Assembly: GCF_017814915.1 (NCBI RefSeq)
Contig: NZ_JAGIPZ010000001.1
Span: 807,559 to 871,558, forward strand
Direction of reading: 5' to 3'
Source: Herbaspirillum sp. LeCh32-8
GTDB taxonomy: Bacteria; Pseudomonadota; Gammaproteobacteria; Burkholderiales; Burkholderiaceae_D
Length of the DNA stretch: 64,000 bases
In this document: piece by piece, positions 19,097-27,988 of the stretch
Numbering within the stretch: the first letter of the stretch is position 1
How the letters are laid out: each line of letters opens with the position of its first letter
The notes under the pieces: generated by a model
Told to the model about the DNA's origin: nothing
Seen by the model: the letters and a program-made list of their open reading frames with translations, nothing else
Databases searched by the model: none
Translations under genes and position numbers: made by a program

Positions 19097-19525
19097 TCAG
19101 CGCAGGATGTCCAGTACCTGCAGGATGGTGAAGCTGACCGGATCGTAGACCACGGTGTAGCCGTCGTAGTAACCCATCTGGTAGCCGCGCGGCGGCGGCG
19201 GCAGGTCGCGGCGCACGTTCTGCGGCACCGGCTTGATGCGGCCGCGGAACTCCGGCGGCACCGGCTGGCCTTCGCGGAAGTCCGGGCGATGGCCGCGATC
19301 TACGCGCTTCAGATCGCCGTTGTAATGCTTGCGCAGCTTTTCGCGGTCGGCGTCGCGGAACTCATAGCGGCGCTCGCCGCCGCCATGGTCATCATGATGT
19401 TCCATGCCGGGGCCGGGCGGCGGGCCCGGCTGCTGCGCCTGCGACAGTGAGGCCCAGCCCATCGAGGCTGCGGCGGCGAAGGCGAGGGTGGAGGTTTTCA
19501 GTACGGTCTGGAAGCTGGTTGGCAT
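19097..19525 (-). CDS. RcnB-like periplasmic protein
   Basis: 142 residues. The signal peptide ends near SQAQQ (about 30). A Pro/Gly/His-rich stretch follows (PGPPPGPGMEHHDDHGGGE). The C-terminus YQMGYYDGYTVVYDPVSFTI, then a short LQVLDILR end, resembles the RcnB family, whose founder tunes nickel/cobalt efflux from the periplasm. The His/Asp cluster could bind metal. Metal function here is inference, as no metal transporter is adjacent. The start at 19525 has GAGAG five bases upstream; ATG at 19537 is the alternative. It is divergent from a small unknown gene. Confidence 0.7.
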   Translation of the reverse strand: MPTSFQTVLKTSTLAFAAAASMGWASLSQAQQPGPPPGPGMEHHDDHGGGERRYEFRDADREKLRKHYNGDLKRVDRGHRPDFREGQPVPPEFRGRIKPVPQNVRRDLPPPPRGYQMGYYDGYTVVYDPVSFTILQVLDILR

Positions 19526-19725
19526 AAGCGCTCTCATTGTTGATGTCCGTGAAAGACCCCCGACGGCAAAGTGAAGTTGCCGGATTTACCCTTGTAAAGG
19601 AAGTGCAAGCGAATGCGGGGCGCGGTAAATCGGCGCAAAAGGGCTGGAGTTGCAGGCCGGCAAGCCAGATCATGGCGCCTGCGCGCAAAGATTGCGCGAT
19701 TTTTCATTGCACCTGGAAGGACCCC

Positions 19726-19983
19726 ATGGCCATCAGCCCCGTCGCCTCCGTCAGCGCCGCCGGCGCGCTCGCCGGCACTTCCCTGTACGACATCAAGCCG
19801 CCGGCGCCGCCGCGCACCCCGCCTGCGCCGCTGATCGGCATGGAGGCGCTGCCGGCCGCTAACGCGGTCGCGGCGACGGCGGCAACAAGCGGCGGCAACA
19901 GCAGCAACAACAACTCGACCGGCTCGGGCAATGGAGGTAGGTCGCCGGGCGGGTCCTACGGCGGCTTTTACGCCGTGGCCTGA
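19726..19983 (+). CDS. Small low-complexity hypothetical protein
   Basis: 85 residues, not recognised. The start ATG at 19726 follows GGAAGGA. The N-terminus (AISPVASVSAAGALAG) is Ala/Ser-rich but is not a clear signal peptide. A Pro-rich centre (KPPAPPRTPPAPPL-like) leads to an Asn/Ser/Gly tail (NSSNNNSTGSGNGG). It looks disordered throughout. It ends 7 bases before the convergent dnaE2 stop. Coding status rests on the ribosome site and the open frame, so it stays tentative. Confidence 0.45.
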   Translation: MAISPVASVSAAGALAGTSLYDIKPPAPPRTPPAPLIGMEALPAANAVAATAATSGGNSSNNNSTGSGNGGRSPGGSYGGFYAVA

Positions 19984-19989
19984 GGCCCG

Positions 19990-22900
19990 TTAGAAGAAAT
20001 CGCGGCTGCGCGGCTCCAGCTCGCCCAGCAGATGGGTCAAGTCCTCCAGCCGTCCGGCCACCAGATGGCGCACCTTGCCCTTGGCCTGCCAGGTGCCGTA
20101 GACGCCCAATAGCCGCGCATTGAGCACCTCGCTGCGCTGGCGTTCCAGCACCGCCGGCCAGATCACCACGTTGGCCGATCCGGTCTCATCCTCCACCGTC
20201 ATGAAGATCACGCCCTTGGCCGTGGCCGGGCGCTGGCGCACCGTCACAATGCCGCAGCAGCTGGCGAACTGGCGATCCTGCAGCAGGTTCAGGTCGGCCA
20301 CGCACATGAAGCGCCGGCGTTGCAGCGTTTCGCGCAGCAGCGCCAGCGGGTGGCGGCGCAAGGTCAGGTTCATGGCGCGGTAGTCGCCCAGGATCTGGTC
20401 GCCTTCGGTGGGCGCCTCCAGCTCCACCATCTCGTCGCGCCGCGCGGCCGGGCGCAGGATGTCGCGGTCGGGGACGGCGCCCACCGCGTGCCACAGCGCC
20501 TGGCGACGATGGCCGGCCAGCTCGCGCAGGGCGTCGCCGGCGGCCAGCGCCTCCAGCGCGTGCCGGTCCAGCACGGCGCGCCGGGCCATGTCGGAGACAT
20601 CGGCGAAGGGCTGCTCGGCGCGGGCCTGCTCGATGCGCAGCGCGGCCTCGGCCGGCATGCCGCGCAACAGGCTCATGCCCAGCCTCACCGCGGGGCGCGC
20701 GTGCGGCTTGCCGGGCAGCGGCTCCAGGGTGGACTCCCAGTTGCTGCGCATGACGTTGGCCGGCCGCACTTCCACGCCGTGGCGGCGTGCATCCTGGATC
20801 AGCTGCGAGGGCGAGTAGAAACCCATGGGCTGGCTGTTGAGCAGGCCGCACAGGAAGGCTTCCGGCTCGTGGCATTTGAGCCAGCTGCTGAAGTAGGTGA
20901 GCTGGGCGAAGCTGGCGGCATGGCTTTCGGGGAAGCCGTATTCGCCGAAACCCTGGATTTGCTTGAAGATGTTTTCGGCGAAGTCGCGCGAATAGCCGTT
21001 GTCGGTCATGCCCAGCACCAGCCGTTCGTGATGAGGACCCATGCCGCCCTTGCGTTTCCAGGCCGCCATCGAGCGGCGCAGGTCGTCCGCCTCCGAGGGG
21101 GAGTAGCCGCCGGCCTCGATGGCCACTTCCATCACCTGTTCCTGGAAGATCGGAATGCCCAGGGTGCGCTCCAGCACTTTCTTGATCTTGCCGCTCTTGC
21201 TGGTGTTGTCGGGATAGTCGAAGCTGCCGCCTTCGCGCACCAGCTCGCGCCGCTGCAGATAGGGATGCACCATGCCGCCCTGGATCGGCCCCGGGCGCAC
21301 GATCGCCACCTGCACCACCAGGTCGTAATGGGTGCGCGGCTGCATGCGCGGCAGCATGCTCATCTGGGCCCGGCTTTCGATCTGGAACACGCCGATGGTG
21401 TCGGCCTCGCAGATCATGTCGTAGGTGGCGGGATCCTCGCGCGGGATATCGTGCATGCGCATCACCTGCGGCAGGCCGCGCCGCAGGCTGACCAGCTCCA
21501 GTGTACGGCGCAGCGCGGTCAGCATGCCCAGCGCCAGCACATCCACCTTCAGCAGCCTGAGCGACTCCAGGTCGTCCTTGTCCCATTCGATCACGGAACG
21601 GTCTTGCATGGCCGCGTTCTGGATCGGCACCAGGCGCGAGAGCTGGCCGCGTGCGATGACGAAGCCGCCGGTGTGCTGCGACAGGTGGCGCGGGAACTTG
21701 AGCAGCTTGCCGGTGATGCCGGCCCACAGGCCGATCTGGGGCAGCTCGGGATCGAGGCCTGCTTCCTTGAATCGCTCCAGCAATTCCTCGCGGCTGTCGA
21801 ACCAGTGCTGGGCCTTGGCCACGGTATCGACCACCGAGGGATCCACGCCCAGCGCCTTGCCGACTTCACGCAGCGCGCCGCGCGGCCGGTAGCTGTGCAC
21901 GGCGGCCGCCAGCGCGGCGCGGCGGCGGCCGTACTTGCGGTAGATGTGCTGGATCACTTCCTCGCGCCGCTGGTGTTCGAAGTCGACGTCGATGTCCGGC
22001 GGCTCATCGCGTTTCTCGCTGATGAAACGGGCGAACAGCAGGCGCGTCGAGGTCGGGTCGACTTCGGTCACGCCCAGGCAGTAGCAGACCGCCGAGTTGG
22101 CCGCCGAGCCGCGTCCCTGGCACAGGATGCCTTTTTCGCGGGCGAACTTCACCAGGTCGTAGACGGTGAGGAAATAGGCTTCGTACTCCTTGCCGGCGAT
22201 CAGCGCCAGCTCCTTCTCGATCTGTTCGCGCACCTCGCCGGGCACGCCGCCGGGATAACGCCTGTGCGCGCCGGCCAGCGTTTCCTGCCGCAGGTAGTCG
22301 GCCGCGCTCATGCCCAGGGGCACCAGTTCGTCGGGATATTCGTAGCGCAGTTCATCCATGTTGAAGCGGCAGGCGGCGGCGATCTTCAGCGTTTCGGCCA
22401 TCACCGGCGCGGCATGCACCTGCGCCAGTCGCAGGCGCTGGCGCAGGTGCTGCTCGGCATTGGGCGCCAGCGCATAGCCGCATTCCTGCACCGGCTTGCC
22501 CAGGCGGATGGCGGTCACCACGTCCAGCAGGTATTTGCGTGAGCGGTTGTGCATCAGTACGTCGCCGACGGCGACCTGCGGCACGCCGTGGCGTCGCGCG
22601 GCCTGTTCAAGGGTGTCGCGGTGGATCTCGTCCAGCGGGCGGTACAGGCGCGTCAGGCCGAGCCGGCCGCGCTCGCCGAACAAGGGCTTGAACCAGCGTA
22701 GCTGGCTCTCCAGCGTGGCGGCGTCGACCGCGTAGTCAGGCACCAGGATCAACTGGCAATCAGGCAGGGCGCGCAGGTGCGACAGCGCCGGCGGCGGCGC
22801 GCTGAAGTCCTCCGGTTGCAGCAGGTAGCTGCCCTTGGCGGCATCGGGCCGGGTGCGCGCGCGGGTGATCAGTTCGGACAGGTTGCCGTAGCCCTCGCGG

Positions 22901-23268
22901 TTGTTGGCCAGCGCCACCAGGGTCATGGCAGCCAGCGGGTGCAAGGTGCCTGACGTGTCCGCTGCTTCCTGCAATCCGGTAAAGCGAAAGCAGCTGCCGA
23001 TGATGAGCCTGAAGTCGCGATCCTTGTTCTGCTCCAGCTTCATCTGCTCCTTGCATGCTGCGTGCGCCCGCACCACGCCGGCCAGCGTGCATTCGTCGGT
23101 GATGGCCAGCGCCTTGTAGCCCAGCGCGATGGCGCGCTCCACCAGTTCGGCTGCGTGCGAGGCGCCGTGCAGGAAGCTGAAGTTGCTGCGGCAGTAGAGC
23201 TCCGCGTAGTCGGGCAGGCCGGCGGCAGGCGGCAGGGGAGCGAAGTCGTCGTCCATGGCGTACTGCAC
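19990..23268 (-). CDS. dnaE2: Error-prone DNA polymerase III alpha subunit DnaE2 (ImuC)
   Basis: 1092-residue C-family polymerase of the ImuC branch, which copies past DNA lesions at the cost of mutations. An N-terminal PHP domain (LYCRSNFSFLHGASH, AITDECTLAG) is followed by the palm with PDIDVDFE and the loop VHSYRPRGALREVGKALG. Helix-hairpin-helix and OB-fold parts come last (FMTVEDETGSANVVIWP). The frame opens with GTG at 23268, three bases after the imuB stop; ATG at 23256 is an alternative start. It is last of imuA-imuB-dnaE2 and so under the LexA box at 25475. A second, essential DnaE must be elsewhere. Confidence 0.95.
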   Translation of the reverse strand: MQYAMDDDFAPLPPAAGLPDYAELYCRSNFSFLHGASHAAELVERAIALGYKALAITDECTLAGVVRAHAACKEQMKLEQNKDRDFRLIIGSCFRFTGLQEAADTSGTLHPLAAMTLVALANNREGYGNLSELITRARTRPDAAKGSYLLQPEDFSAPPPALSHLRALPDCQLILVPDYAVDAATLESQLRWFKPLFGERGRLGLTRLYRPLDEIHRDTLEQAARRHGVPQVAVGDVLMHNRSRKYLLDVVTAIRLGKPVQECGYALAPNAEQHLRQRLRLAQVHAAPVMAETLKIAAACRFNMDELRYEYPDELVPLGMSAADYLRQETLAGAHRRYPGGVPGEVREQIEKELALIAGKEYEAYFLTVYDLVKFAREKGILCQGRGSAANSAVCYCLGVTEVDPTSTRLLFARFISEKRDEPPDIDVDFEHQRREEVIQHIYRKYGRRRAALAAAVHSYRPRGALREVGKALGVDPSVVDTVAKAQHWFDSREELLERFKEAGLDPELPQIGLWAGITGKLLKFPRHLSQHTGGFVIARGQLSRLVPIQNAAMQDRSVIEWDKDDLESLRLLKVDVLALGMLTALRRTLELVSLRRGLPQVMRMHDIPREDPATYDMICEADTIGVFQIESRAQMSMLPRMQPRTHYDLVVQVAIVRPGPIQGGMVHPYLQRRELVREGGSFDYPDNTSKSGKIKKVLERTLGIPIFQEQVMEVAIEAGGYSPSEADDLRRSMAAWKRKGGMGPHHERLVLGMTDNGYSRDFAENIFKQIQGFGEYGFPESHAASFAQLTYFSSWLKCHEPEAFLCGLLNSQPMGFYSPSQLIQDARRHGVEVRPANVMRSNWESTLEPLPGKPHARPAVRLGMSLLRGMPAEAALRIEQARAEQPFADVSDMARRAVLDRHALEALAAGDALRELAGHRRQALWHAVGAVPDRDILRPAARRDEMVELEAPTEGDQILGDYRAMNLTLRRHPLALLRETLQRRRFMCVADLNLLQDRQFASCCGIVTVRQRPATAKGVIFMTVEDETGSANVVIWPAVLERQRSEVLNARLLGVYGTWQAKGKVRHLVAGRLEDLTHLLGELEPRSRDFF

Positions 23269-23271
23269 CCG

Positions 23272-24753
23272 TCAGCCGAACAGCCCGTGCAGGAACCACT
23301 GCGGTTCCTGGTCGGACTGCTCGCCGCCCACCCACTGGCGGAAGATCCAGTAATAGACATGGCGGGCATCGCGCGCGGTGAAGTAGTCGCGCGTGACCGG
23401 CCGGCCCTCCCACCAGCCGGCTTCGATGCGTTCGGGCGGCGATGCCAGCTCCAGCGGCGTGCGATAAAAGGGCTTGTGGCGTTGCAGGCGCAGGGGTTCG
23501 GGGTCGGCCAGCAGCCACAGCGGACGCGGCGGCAGGCGCGCGGCATCGGCCGGCAGCGGCGCCGGCAGGTCGGCGGCGTCTTGCATGACCCCGCACCAGC
23601 GGTTGGCGACTTCGGGCCGATGGTCGGCCTGGGGCGCGGCTTGTTGCACCTGATCCGGGCCCAGGCGGGCGACCAGCAGCTCGATCAGACGATGGTGGTC
23701 TTCGGCGCTGCCGCCGGGTTCGGGAAACAGCGTCTGGCTGGCGGCCTGCATGCCTTCCAGTTCGTCGGCGACCAGCACCAGCGCGATGGCCGGCGCCGGC
23801 AGGCTGGAGCGGGTCAGCTTTTCCTTGAGCAGCGCGTGCAGGTGGTCTTCCTGCCAGGCGGCGACCGACAAGGCCAGCACTAGTTCGGTGGGCGGCACGG
23901 CCTGGCGGCCGCGTTCATGCTCCAGCAGCAGGCGCAACTGCTTCACCGCCAGTTGGCGCGCCGACAGCCAGCCGGCCAGCTGGGCCAGCAGGCGCTGCGC
24001 GTAGGCGGCCAGGATGTCGGTATGGTCGATGCGGTCCGGTAGCTCCATGCGGGCGCGAAAGGCCGGCGGCGCTTGCACCCAGCGATGCAGCTCGGGGGCC
24101 TCGCCGTAGGCGCGATCCATCATCTCCAGCAACGCCTTGCCGCAGCGCCGCTGCAGGCCGGGGCGCGGCAGCCGGCGCAACTGGCCCAGCCGGCGGCAGC
24201 CCAGGCCGTGCAGCCATTCCAGGTGCGGTACGGCGGCGCTCAGCAGCGACACCGGCAGGCGTTCCAGCCTGCGCCGCATCGATGCCGCACGCAGCGTGCG
24301 CACGTAGCCGAAGCGCGCCAGCATCCAGGCGCCGGTGGCGGTCACCGCGCAGCTCAGCGTGGCGGACAGGCCCAGCCGGGCGATGGTCACCCGCACCCGA
24401 CGGCACAGCGCGCGAATCCCGCCGAACAGGCGCAGGCTGGCGCCCACGTCGAGCAAGACGCAGGCGTCTTCGGCCAGGCTGACCTGGGGCGTGTACTGCA
24501 GCAGCGCCAGCGCCGCCTCGTCCAGCAAGGCGGCTTCACGCAGCCGGTCGCGCTCGTGGCAGTGGGCGTCGGGCGACAGCAGCCGGGCGCCGCCGCGGCG
24601 CATGCCGGTTTCCACACCGTCGGCGCGCGCCGACGCCGAGAGGGCGCTGACACGGTCGCGCTCGAACATCATGGCCGGCTCTTCAGCCAGCCAGTTCGGG
24701 CGAAAGGCTTCCAGTTGCAGCAGCGGCAGGTGTACGGCGATCCACAGGGACAT
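23272..24753 (-). CDS. imuB: ImuB, inactive Y-family polymerase homologue
   Basis: 493 residues. ImuB links the beta clamp, DnaE2 and ImuA in the mutasome. It has the Y-family fold but starts SLWIAVHLPLLQLEAF, without the metal-binding acidic residues of active DinB/UmuC, as known for ImuB. Other marks are LDVGASLRLFGG, the HhH region LEWLHGLGCRRLGQLRRLPR (in part) and the C-terminal RPLWLL, the likely clamp-binding segment. It ends WFLHGLFG as in other ImuB proteins. Its start lies 71 bases inside the end of imuA, so the two are translationally coupled. Confidence 0.94.
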   Translation of the reverse strand: MSLWIAVHLPLLQLEAFRPNWLAEEPAMMFERDRVSALSASARADGVETGMRRGGARLLSPDAHCHERDRLREAALLDEAALALLQYTPQVSLAEDACVLLDVGASLRLFGGIRALCRRVRVTIARLGLSATLSCAVTATGAWMLARFGYVRTLRAASMRRRLERLPVSLLSAAVPHLEWLHGLGCRRLGQLRRLPRPGLQRRCGKALLEMMDRAYGEAPELHRWVQAPPAFRARMELPDRIDHTDILAAYAQRLLAQLAGWLSARQLAVKQLRLLLEHERGRQAVPPTELVLALSVAAWQEDHLHALLKEKLTRSSLPAPAIALVLVADELEGMQAASQTLFPEPGGSAEDHHRLIELLVARLGPDQVQQAAPQADHRPEVANRWCGVMQDAADLPAPLPADAARLPPRPLWLLADPEPLRLQRHKPFYRTPLELASPPERIEAGWWEGRPVTRDYFTARDARHVYYWIFRQWVGGEQSDQEPQWFLHGLFG

Positions 24754-25429
24754 GGCGTTGCAAATTCGGCGAAGGCGTCAGTGAAATGAACAGGGGCAGG
24801 TCGCGCCGCGGTCCGCGACGCTTGATGAAACCGATTTCCAGGCCGTCTTTCAGGCCGTCCCGTGCCGGCCGCAGCGCCAGCCGCAGGGGAGCGGGCGATG
24901 CCTCGCGGGCACAGGACAACGGGCGAAACAGGAAGAACAGCGTACTGCCACCCTGGGCCGCCATATGCAGGCGGCGCAGGTTGTCGGCGCGCATCTTCGG
25001 CTGCCACAGCAGCAGCGCCTGGCAGCTGTCGGCGCGCAGCACCTGCTCGGCGGCCCAGCAGGCGTCGGAGGGCGTGTCGGCCTGCAGCGTCAGCAACCGC
25101 GAAGGCGCCACGCCCAGCCGCGCCCAGCCCGGTGCATTGACCGCATGCGGAGCCTGCAGCAGGGCGATGCGTCCGGCGCCGGGGCGCAGTCGACGGTCCG
25201 GCGCTGTGCTCAGCACCGGGCGCAGCAGGCGCAGTTCGCCGATGCCGTCTTGCGGCAACAGCAACTCGATCAATACGCCGGCCGGCCAGCCGCCCTCCGG
25301 CAACTCCGCATCCAGCGCCGCGAAACCGCTGGCCATGCCGCGCGGCCCGCCGCGCGCCAGCTGGGACGCCAGCCAGAGCGAGGGATGGATCGCTTCCGGC
25401 GCGGCGGCCGGGGAGGAAGGCGTCTGCAT
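24683..25429 (-). CDS. imuA: ImuA, RecA-like mutasome protein
   Basis: 248 residues of the ImuA/SulA-like family, with a RecA-like core but a poor P-loop. Known marks are HPSLWLASQLA, GFAALDAELPEGGWPAG, LLLPQDGIGELRLLRP and the C-terminal GLEIGFIKRRGPR. It is part of the SOS-induced translesion complex with ImuB and DnaE2. It is first in the operon, 45 bases downstream of a perfect LexA box. The 3' end overlaps imuB by 71 bases in another frame. The low-complexity Ala-rich N-terminus (TPSSPAAAPEA) probably is disordered. Confidence 0.93.
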   Translation of the reverse strand: MQTPSSPAAAPEAIHPSLWLASQLARGGPRGMASGFAALDAELPEGGWPAGVLIELLLPQDGIGELRLLRPVLSTAPDRRLRPGAGRIALLQAPHAVNAPGWARLGVAPSRLLTLQADTPSDACWAAEQVLRADSCQALLLWQPKMRADNLRRLHMAAQGGSTLFFLFRPLSCAREASPAPLRLALRPARDGLKDGLEIGFIKRRGPRRDLPLFISLTPSPNLQRHVPVDRRTPAAAATGSLSPELAG

Positions 25430-25473
25430 GGGAAAGATGGCGGCGGTGCGCCGTGGCTCGGAAAAATACGATA

Positions 25474-25502
25474 ACTGTATAAATATACAGTATTTGTTCC
25501 AA
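25474..25502 (-). promoter_or_regulatory. SOS promoter of imuA-imuB-dnaE2 with LexA box
   Basis: The LexA box CTGTATAAATATACAG lies at 25475-25490, a perfect CTGT-N8-ACAG. On the minus strand, -35 TTGGAA (25502-25497) and -10 TACAGT (25479-25474) are 17 bases apart. LexA would cover the spacer and the -10, so repression until DNA damage is a firm prediction. Confidence 0.92.
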
Positions 25503-25566
25503 CCCTGAGAAAAAGTTACAAGTTAAGAAAAGAAATCCGGCGACGCCGCTGCCCGCCAATGGAACG

Positions 25567-25592
25567 AAAAAAGGGCCGCACTGCGGCGGCCC
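25567..25592 (-). terminator. Terminator after the GsiB-like gene
   Basis: Stem GGGCCGC / GCGGCCC around a 6-base loop, followed by six T on the minus strand. It lies about 145 bases past the small repeat-protein gene. The rest of 25430-25737 holds the imu promoter and nothing else I can name. Confidence 0.7.
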
Positions 25593-25737
25593 AATAGGAG
25601 GCTGGAGGTAACCTCCGGAGACTTGCTTTGCTCCCGGCACCCGATGGGGGGCCAGGTGAAGCAACTTCAGGGCGCGGCTACTGCCACAGACGAACAGACT
25701 GCCTGTCCACTTCGTCCCGGCGCCGTGCCGCAGGTCG

Positions 25738-25926
25738 TCAGCGCGAATTCTTGTGGCTCTGCTGACCTGCCTTGACGTGCTGTTCGTGCGTGCCGCCCTG
25801 GGAGCCGTGCTGCTGCCCGCCTTGGGAGGCTTGCTGTTGATGCTGCTGGTTCTTGTGGCTTTGTTGCCCGGCCTGAACGTGCTGCTCGTGGCTGCCACCG
25901 CGTTGCGATTGATTCTGGTTCGACAT
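25738..25926 (-). CDS. Small GsiB/KGG-like hydrophilic repeat protein
   Basis: 62 residues, entirely hydrophilic, with no Cys, Trp or Phe. Two 17-residue repeats, GGSHEQHVQAGQQSHKN (10-26) and GGTHEQHVKAGQQSHKN (44-60), match at 15 positions and are joined by a Gln/His/Gly spacer. This pattern recalls the GsiB and KGG stress proteins, thought to protect cells during drying or starvation by staying unfolded. The start at 25926 has AGGAGA seven bases away. It faces away from a second KGG-type gene 500 bases on. Function is inferred from composition. Confidence 0.8.
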   Translation of the reverse strand: MSNQNQSQRGGSHEQHVQAGQQSHKNQQHQQQASQGGQQHGSQGGTHEQHVKAGQQSHKNSR

Positions 25927-26425
25927 GAAGCATCTCTCCTTGGTCAATTTTCAAAAGAAGACATCCGAAGGAATGTCTGAGAAGAACGCCGTCAGGCACC
26001 GCTTTGAAACCGCTGGAGCAACCGTGGCAGGGCGAACTCCCCGCAGGCAGCTGCCGGATGCCTGTGCATGGACGGCGTAGAGTCATCATAGGCGGCGTCA
26101 CTTGGCGGCGTTATCGGCCATTGCCGCATGTTGCGGTCAGCAAACGCTGTCGTCTTTGTCGGCAAGCCTTGATGAGCGGGGAAAGGGCGCAGGCAGGCCA
26201 TCTTGACGGATGAGCAATACGTTTTTTTGCGATTTCCGAGCTCATCGATAAAAATCGGCAAGCTCATCTTCACGGATTCCTTCATTTCCTACAGTCAATG
26301 CCTACAAGGGCTGATGGACTCTTCTGATAGTTACTGCCGTGGATGCTTCCTAAACTGCAGACGTGGGTAGTTCGGTTTCCGGCCGGACATCCCATCATTT
26401 TTCCGACCAGACAAAGGAGTCAGAC
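25927..26425. other. Long divergent region between two stress-protein genes
   Basis: 499 bases with no supported gene. It should hold promoters for both the GsiB-like (-) and KGG (+) genes. An inverted GAGCTCATCGATAAAAATCGG-like patch at about 26238-26262 includes ATCGATAAAAATCG. I could not assign a sigma factor. Confidence 0.4.
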
Positions 26426-26773
26426 ATGGCAAATGCACAAAACCCGGGCAGCAGCAATCGCGGCTTCGCAGCAATGGACCCGCAAAAGCAGCGCCAGATC
26501 GCCAGCATGGGCGGCAAGGCTGCCCATGCCAAGGGCGCTGCCCACGAGTTCACCTCGGCAGAAGCACGTGAAGCTGGACGCAAGGGCGGACTGAACAGCC
26601 ATGGCCGCAAGAATGCCAACGCCGGCGGCAACGCTACCGGCAGCGTGGCCGTCGCTGCTCCTCAGATGACGCAAAGCGCTCCGCAACCGCAGCAAGTCCA
26701 GCAGTCGCAACCCTCGCAACAGCCACAGCAGCAACCGCAACAATCCGACAGCCATCCGCTGCAGCAGGGCTGA
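26426..26773 (+). CDS. KGG domain stress-induced protein
   Basis: 115 residues. The N-terminal half carries the KGG-type motifs: RGFAAMDPQKQRQIASMGGK (about 12-31) and TSAEAREAGRKGGLNSHG (about 43-60). The C-terminal half is a Gln/Pro/Ser-rich tail (QPQQVQQSQPSQQPQQQPQQ). The whole chain should be unfolded and soluble, as for the KGG/GsiB stress family. The start at 26426 has AAAGGAG at the right spacing. A terminator follows about 100 bases on. Its role is probably protection in stationary phase or during drying (family knowledge). Confidence 0.85.
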   Translation: MANAQNPGSSNRGFAAMDPQKQRQIASMGGKAAHAKGAAHEFTSAEAREAGRKGGLNSHGRKNANAGGNATGSVAVAAPQMTQSAPQPQQVQQSQPSQQPQQQPQQSDSHPLQQG

Positions 26774-26875
26774 TGCAGTCGCCGGCAGGCGACGCAGGCC
26801 AATGACGCCCCGTTGGGCGCTGGCAGCCGGAAGTCCGGCATCCGCATGACTCGCAGTAACGACAACAACAAAACG

Positions 26876-26900
26876 AAAAGGCGCCCGCAGCGCCTTTTTT
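26876..26900. terminator. Bidirectional terminator
   Basis: AAAAGGCGC pairs with GCGCCTTTT around CCGCA, then more T. It lies between the KGG gene and the convergent DUF1275 gene. Confidence 0.85.
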
Positions 26901-26925
26901 TGTGTCCGCTTGCCCATGATGGGCG

Positions 26926-27681
26926 TCAATGGCGCGACAGATCGTCCATCAACGGCACCAGCGCCAGCACGAACAGCGATGCCGCCAGCGGCACGGTGGC
27001 CAGGAAGCCCACGGCCTTGAAGCCCAGCGCGCCGGCCACGCCGCCCAGGAAGAACATCAGCAGCAGCGAGGACAGCAGCGCAAAGCGTCGCCGCGCCGGC
27101 GGCAGCGGATCGTCGCCGTTCAGCTCGCCGGGCGTCCTGGGCGCCATCTTCCAGTAGCACATGCGGCCCAGCTCGATGCCGATGTCGGTGACCAGCCCGG
27201 TCACGTGGGTGGTGCGGATCTCCGAACGAGAGATCTTGCTGATCATGGCGTTCTGCAGGCCCATCACAAAGCACAGCAGCATCACCGTCACCGGCGCGAA
27301 CAGCAGCCGATGGCCGTCCAGGTTGCTGCCGAGAATGCCGAAGCACAGCAGCAGCATCGCCTCCAGCATCAGCGGCATGGCGTATTCGCTATGCAGACGC
27401 CGTCGCCGCGCCCAGTTGATCATCACCGCCGAGCCGGCCGCGCCCACCATGAAGGCCAGCAGCGAACCCACGCCGGTGGCCAGCAGCATGGTCTGGCCCA
27501 GCACCAGGTCATCGGCCATCGCCGATACCACGCCGGACATGTGCGAGGTGTACTGGCCCACGGCCAGGAAGCCGCCGGCATTGACGGCCCCGGCCACAAA
27601 GGCCAGCGAACGGCCCAGCTGGCGGTTGGACGACTCGGAACGGGCCGGGCTGGTGAGCCGGCGCAGGTAATTGATGGGCAT
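26926..27681 (-). CDS. YoaK/DUF1275 family membrane protein
   Basis: 251 residues, about six membrane segments. Family hallmarks: LAFVAGAVNAGGFLAVGQYTSHMSG near the N-terminus (shown in part as GAVNAGGFLAVGQYTSHMSG), LCFVMGLQNAMISKIS and the following TTHVTGLVTDIGIELGR. The function of DUF1275 is not established. The start at 27681 removes 12 doubtful N-terminal residues and keeps a basic start before segment 1. It stands alone and is divergent from a small unknown gene. Confidence 0.88.
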   Translation of the reverse strand: MPINYLRRLTSPARSESSNRQLGRSLAFVAGAVNAGGFLAVGQYTSHMSGVVSAMADDLVLGQTMLLATGVGSLLAFMVGAAGSAVMINWARRRRLHSEYAMPLMLEAMLLLCFGILGSNLDGHRLLFAPVTVMLLCFVMGLQNAMISKISRSEIRTTHVTGLVTDIGIELGRMCYWKMAPRTPGELNGDDPLPPARRRFALLSSLLLMFFLGGVAGALGFKAVGFLATVPLAASLFVLALVPLMDDLSRH

Positions 27682-27988
27682 GGCGATTCCAGAGAAAGCG
27701 GCGCACAAGCTTTGCACATTTCATGCCATTGCCGTGCGCCGGGCGATGGTCAGGCTCATCTTCAGTCAATCCTACAGGCACAGACGGCGAGTTCTTGCTG
27801 TCATCGGCCGGCACGCTTTCTATGCTGGAAGGGAGGATGTCTAGGATACGTCCTCTTGAGCCGATTCGCTGCCCTGGCGGCGGGTCAATGCGGCGCGGCG
27901 TGACGCAGATCAGGCCGATGGCGGCGATCTGCCCCCGATGCGCGTCCGTGCAACACCCGATAAACCTCAACTGAAGACAGGAGACGCC
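27682..27988. other. Divergent intergenic region
   Basis: 307 bases with no supported gene. It contains an imperfect inverted repeat, AGGATGT (27834-27840) and ACGTCCT (27848-27854), of unknown meaning. Confidence 0.35.

Noticed and set aside
20320-22542. A 740-codon + strand open frame
   Set aside because: It is antisense to dnaE2 and has the His/Gln/Arg-rich composition typical of GC-rich shadow frames.
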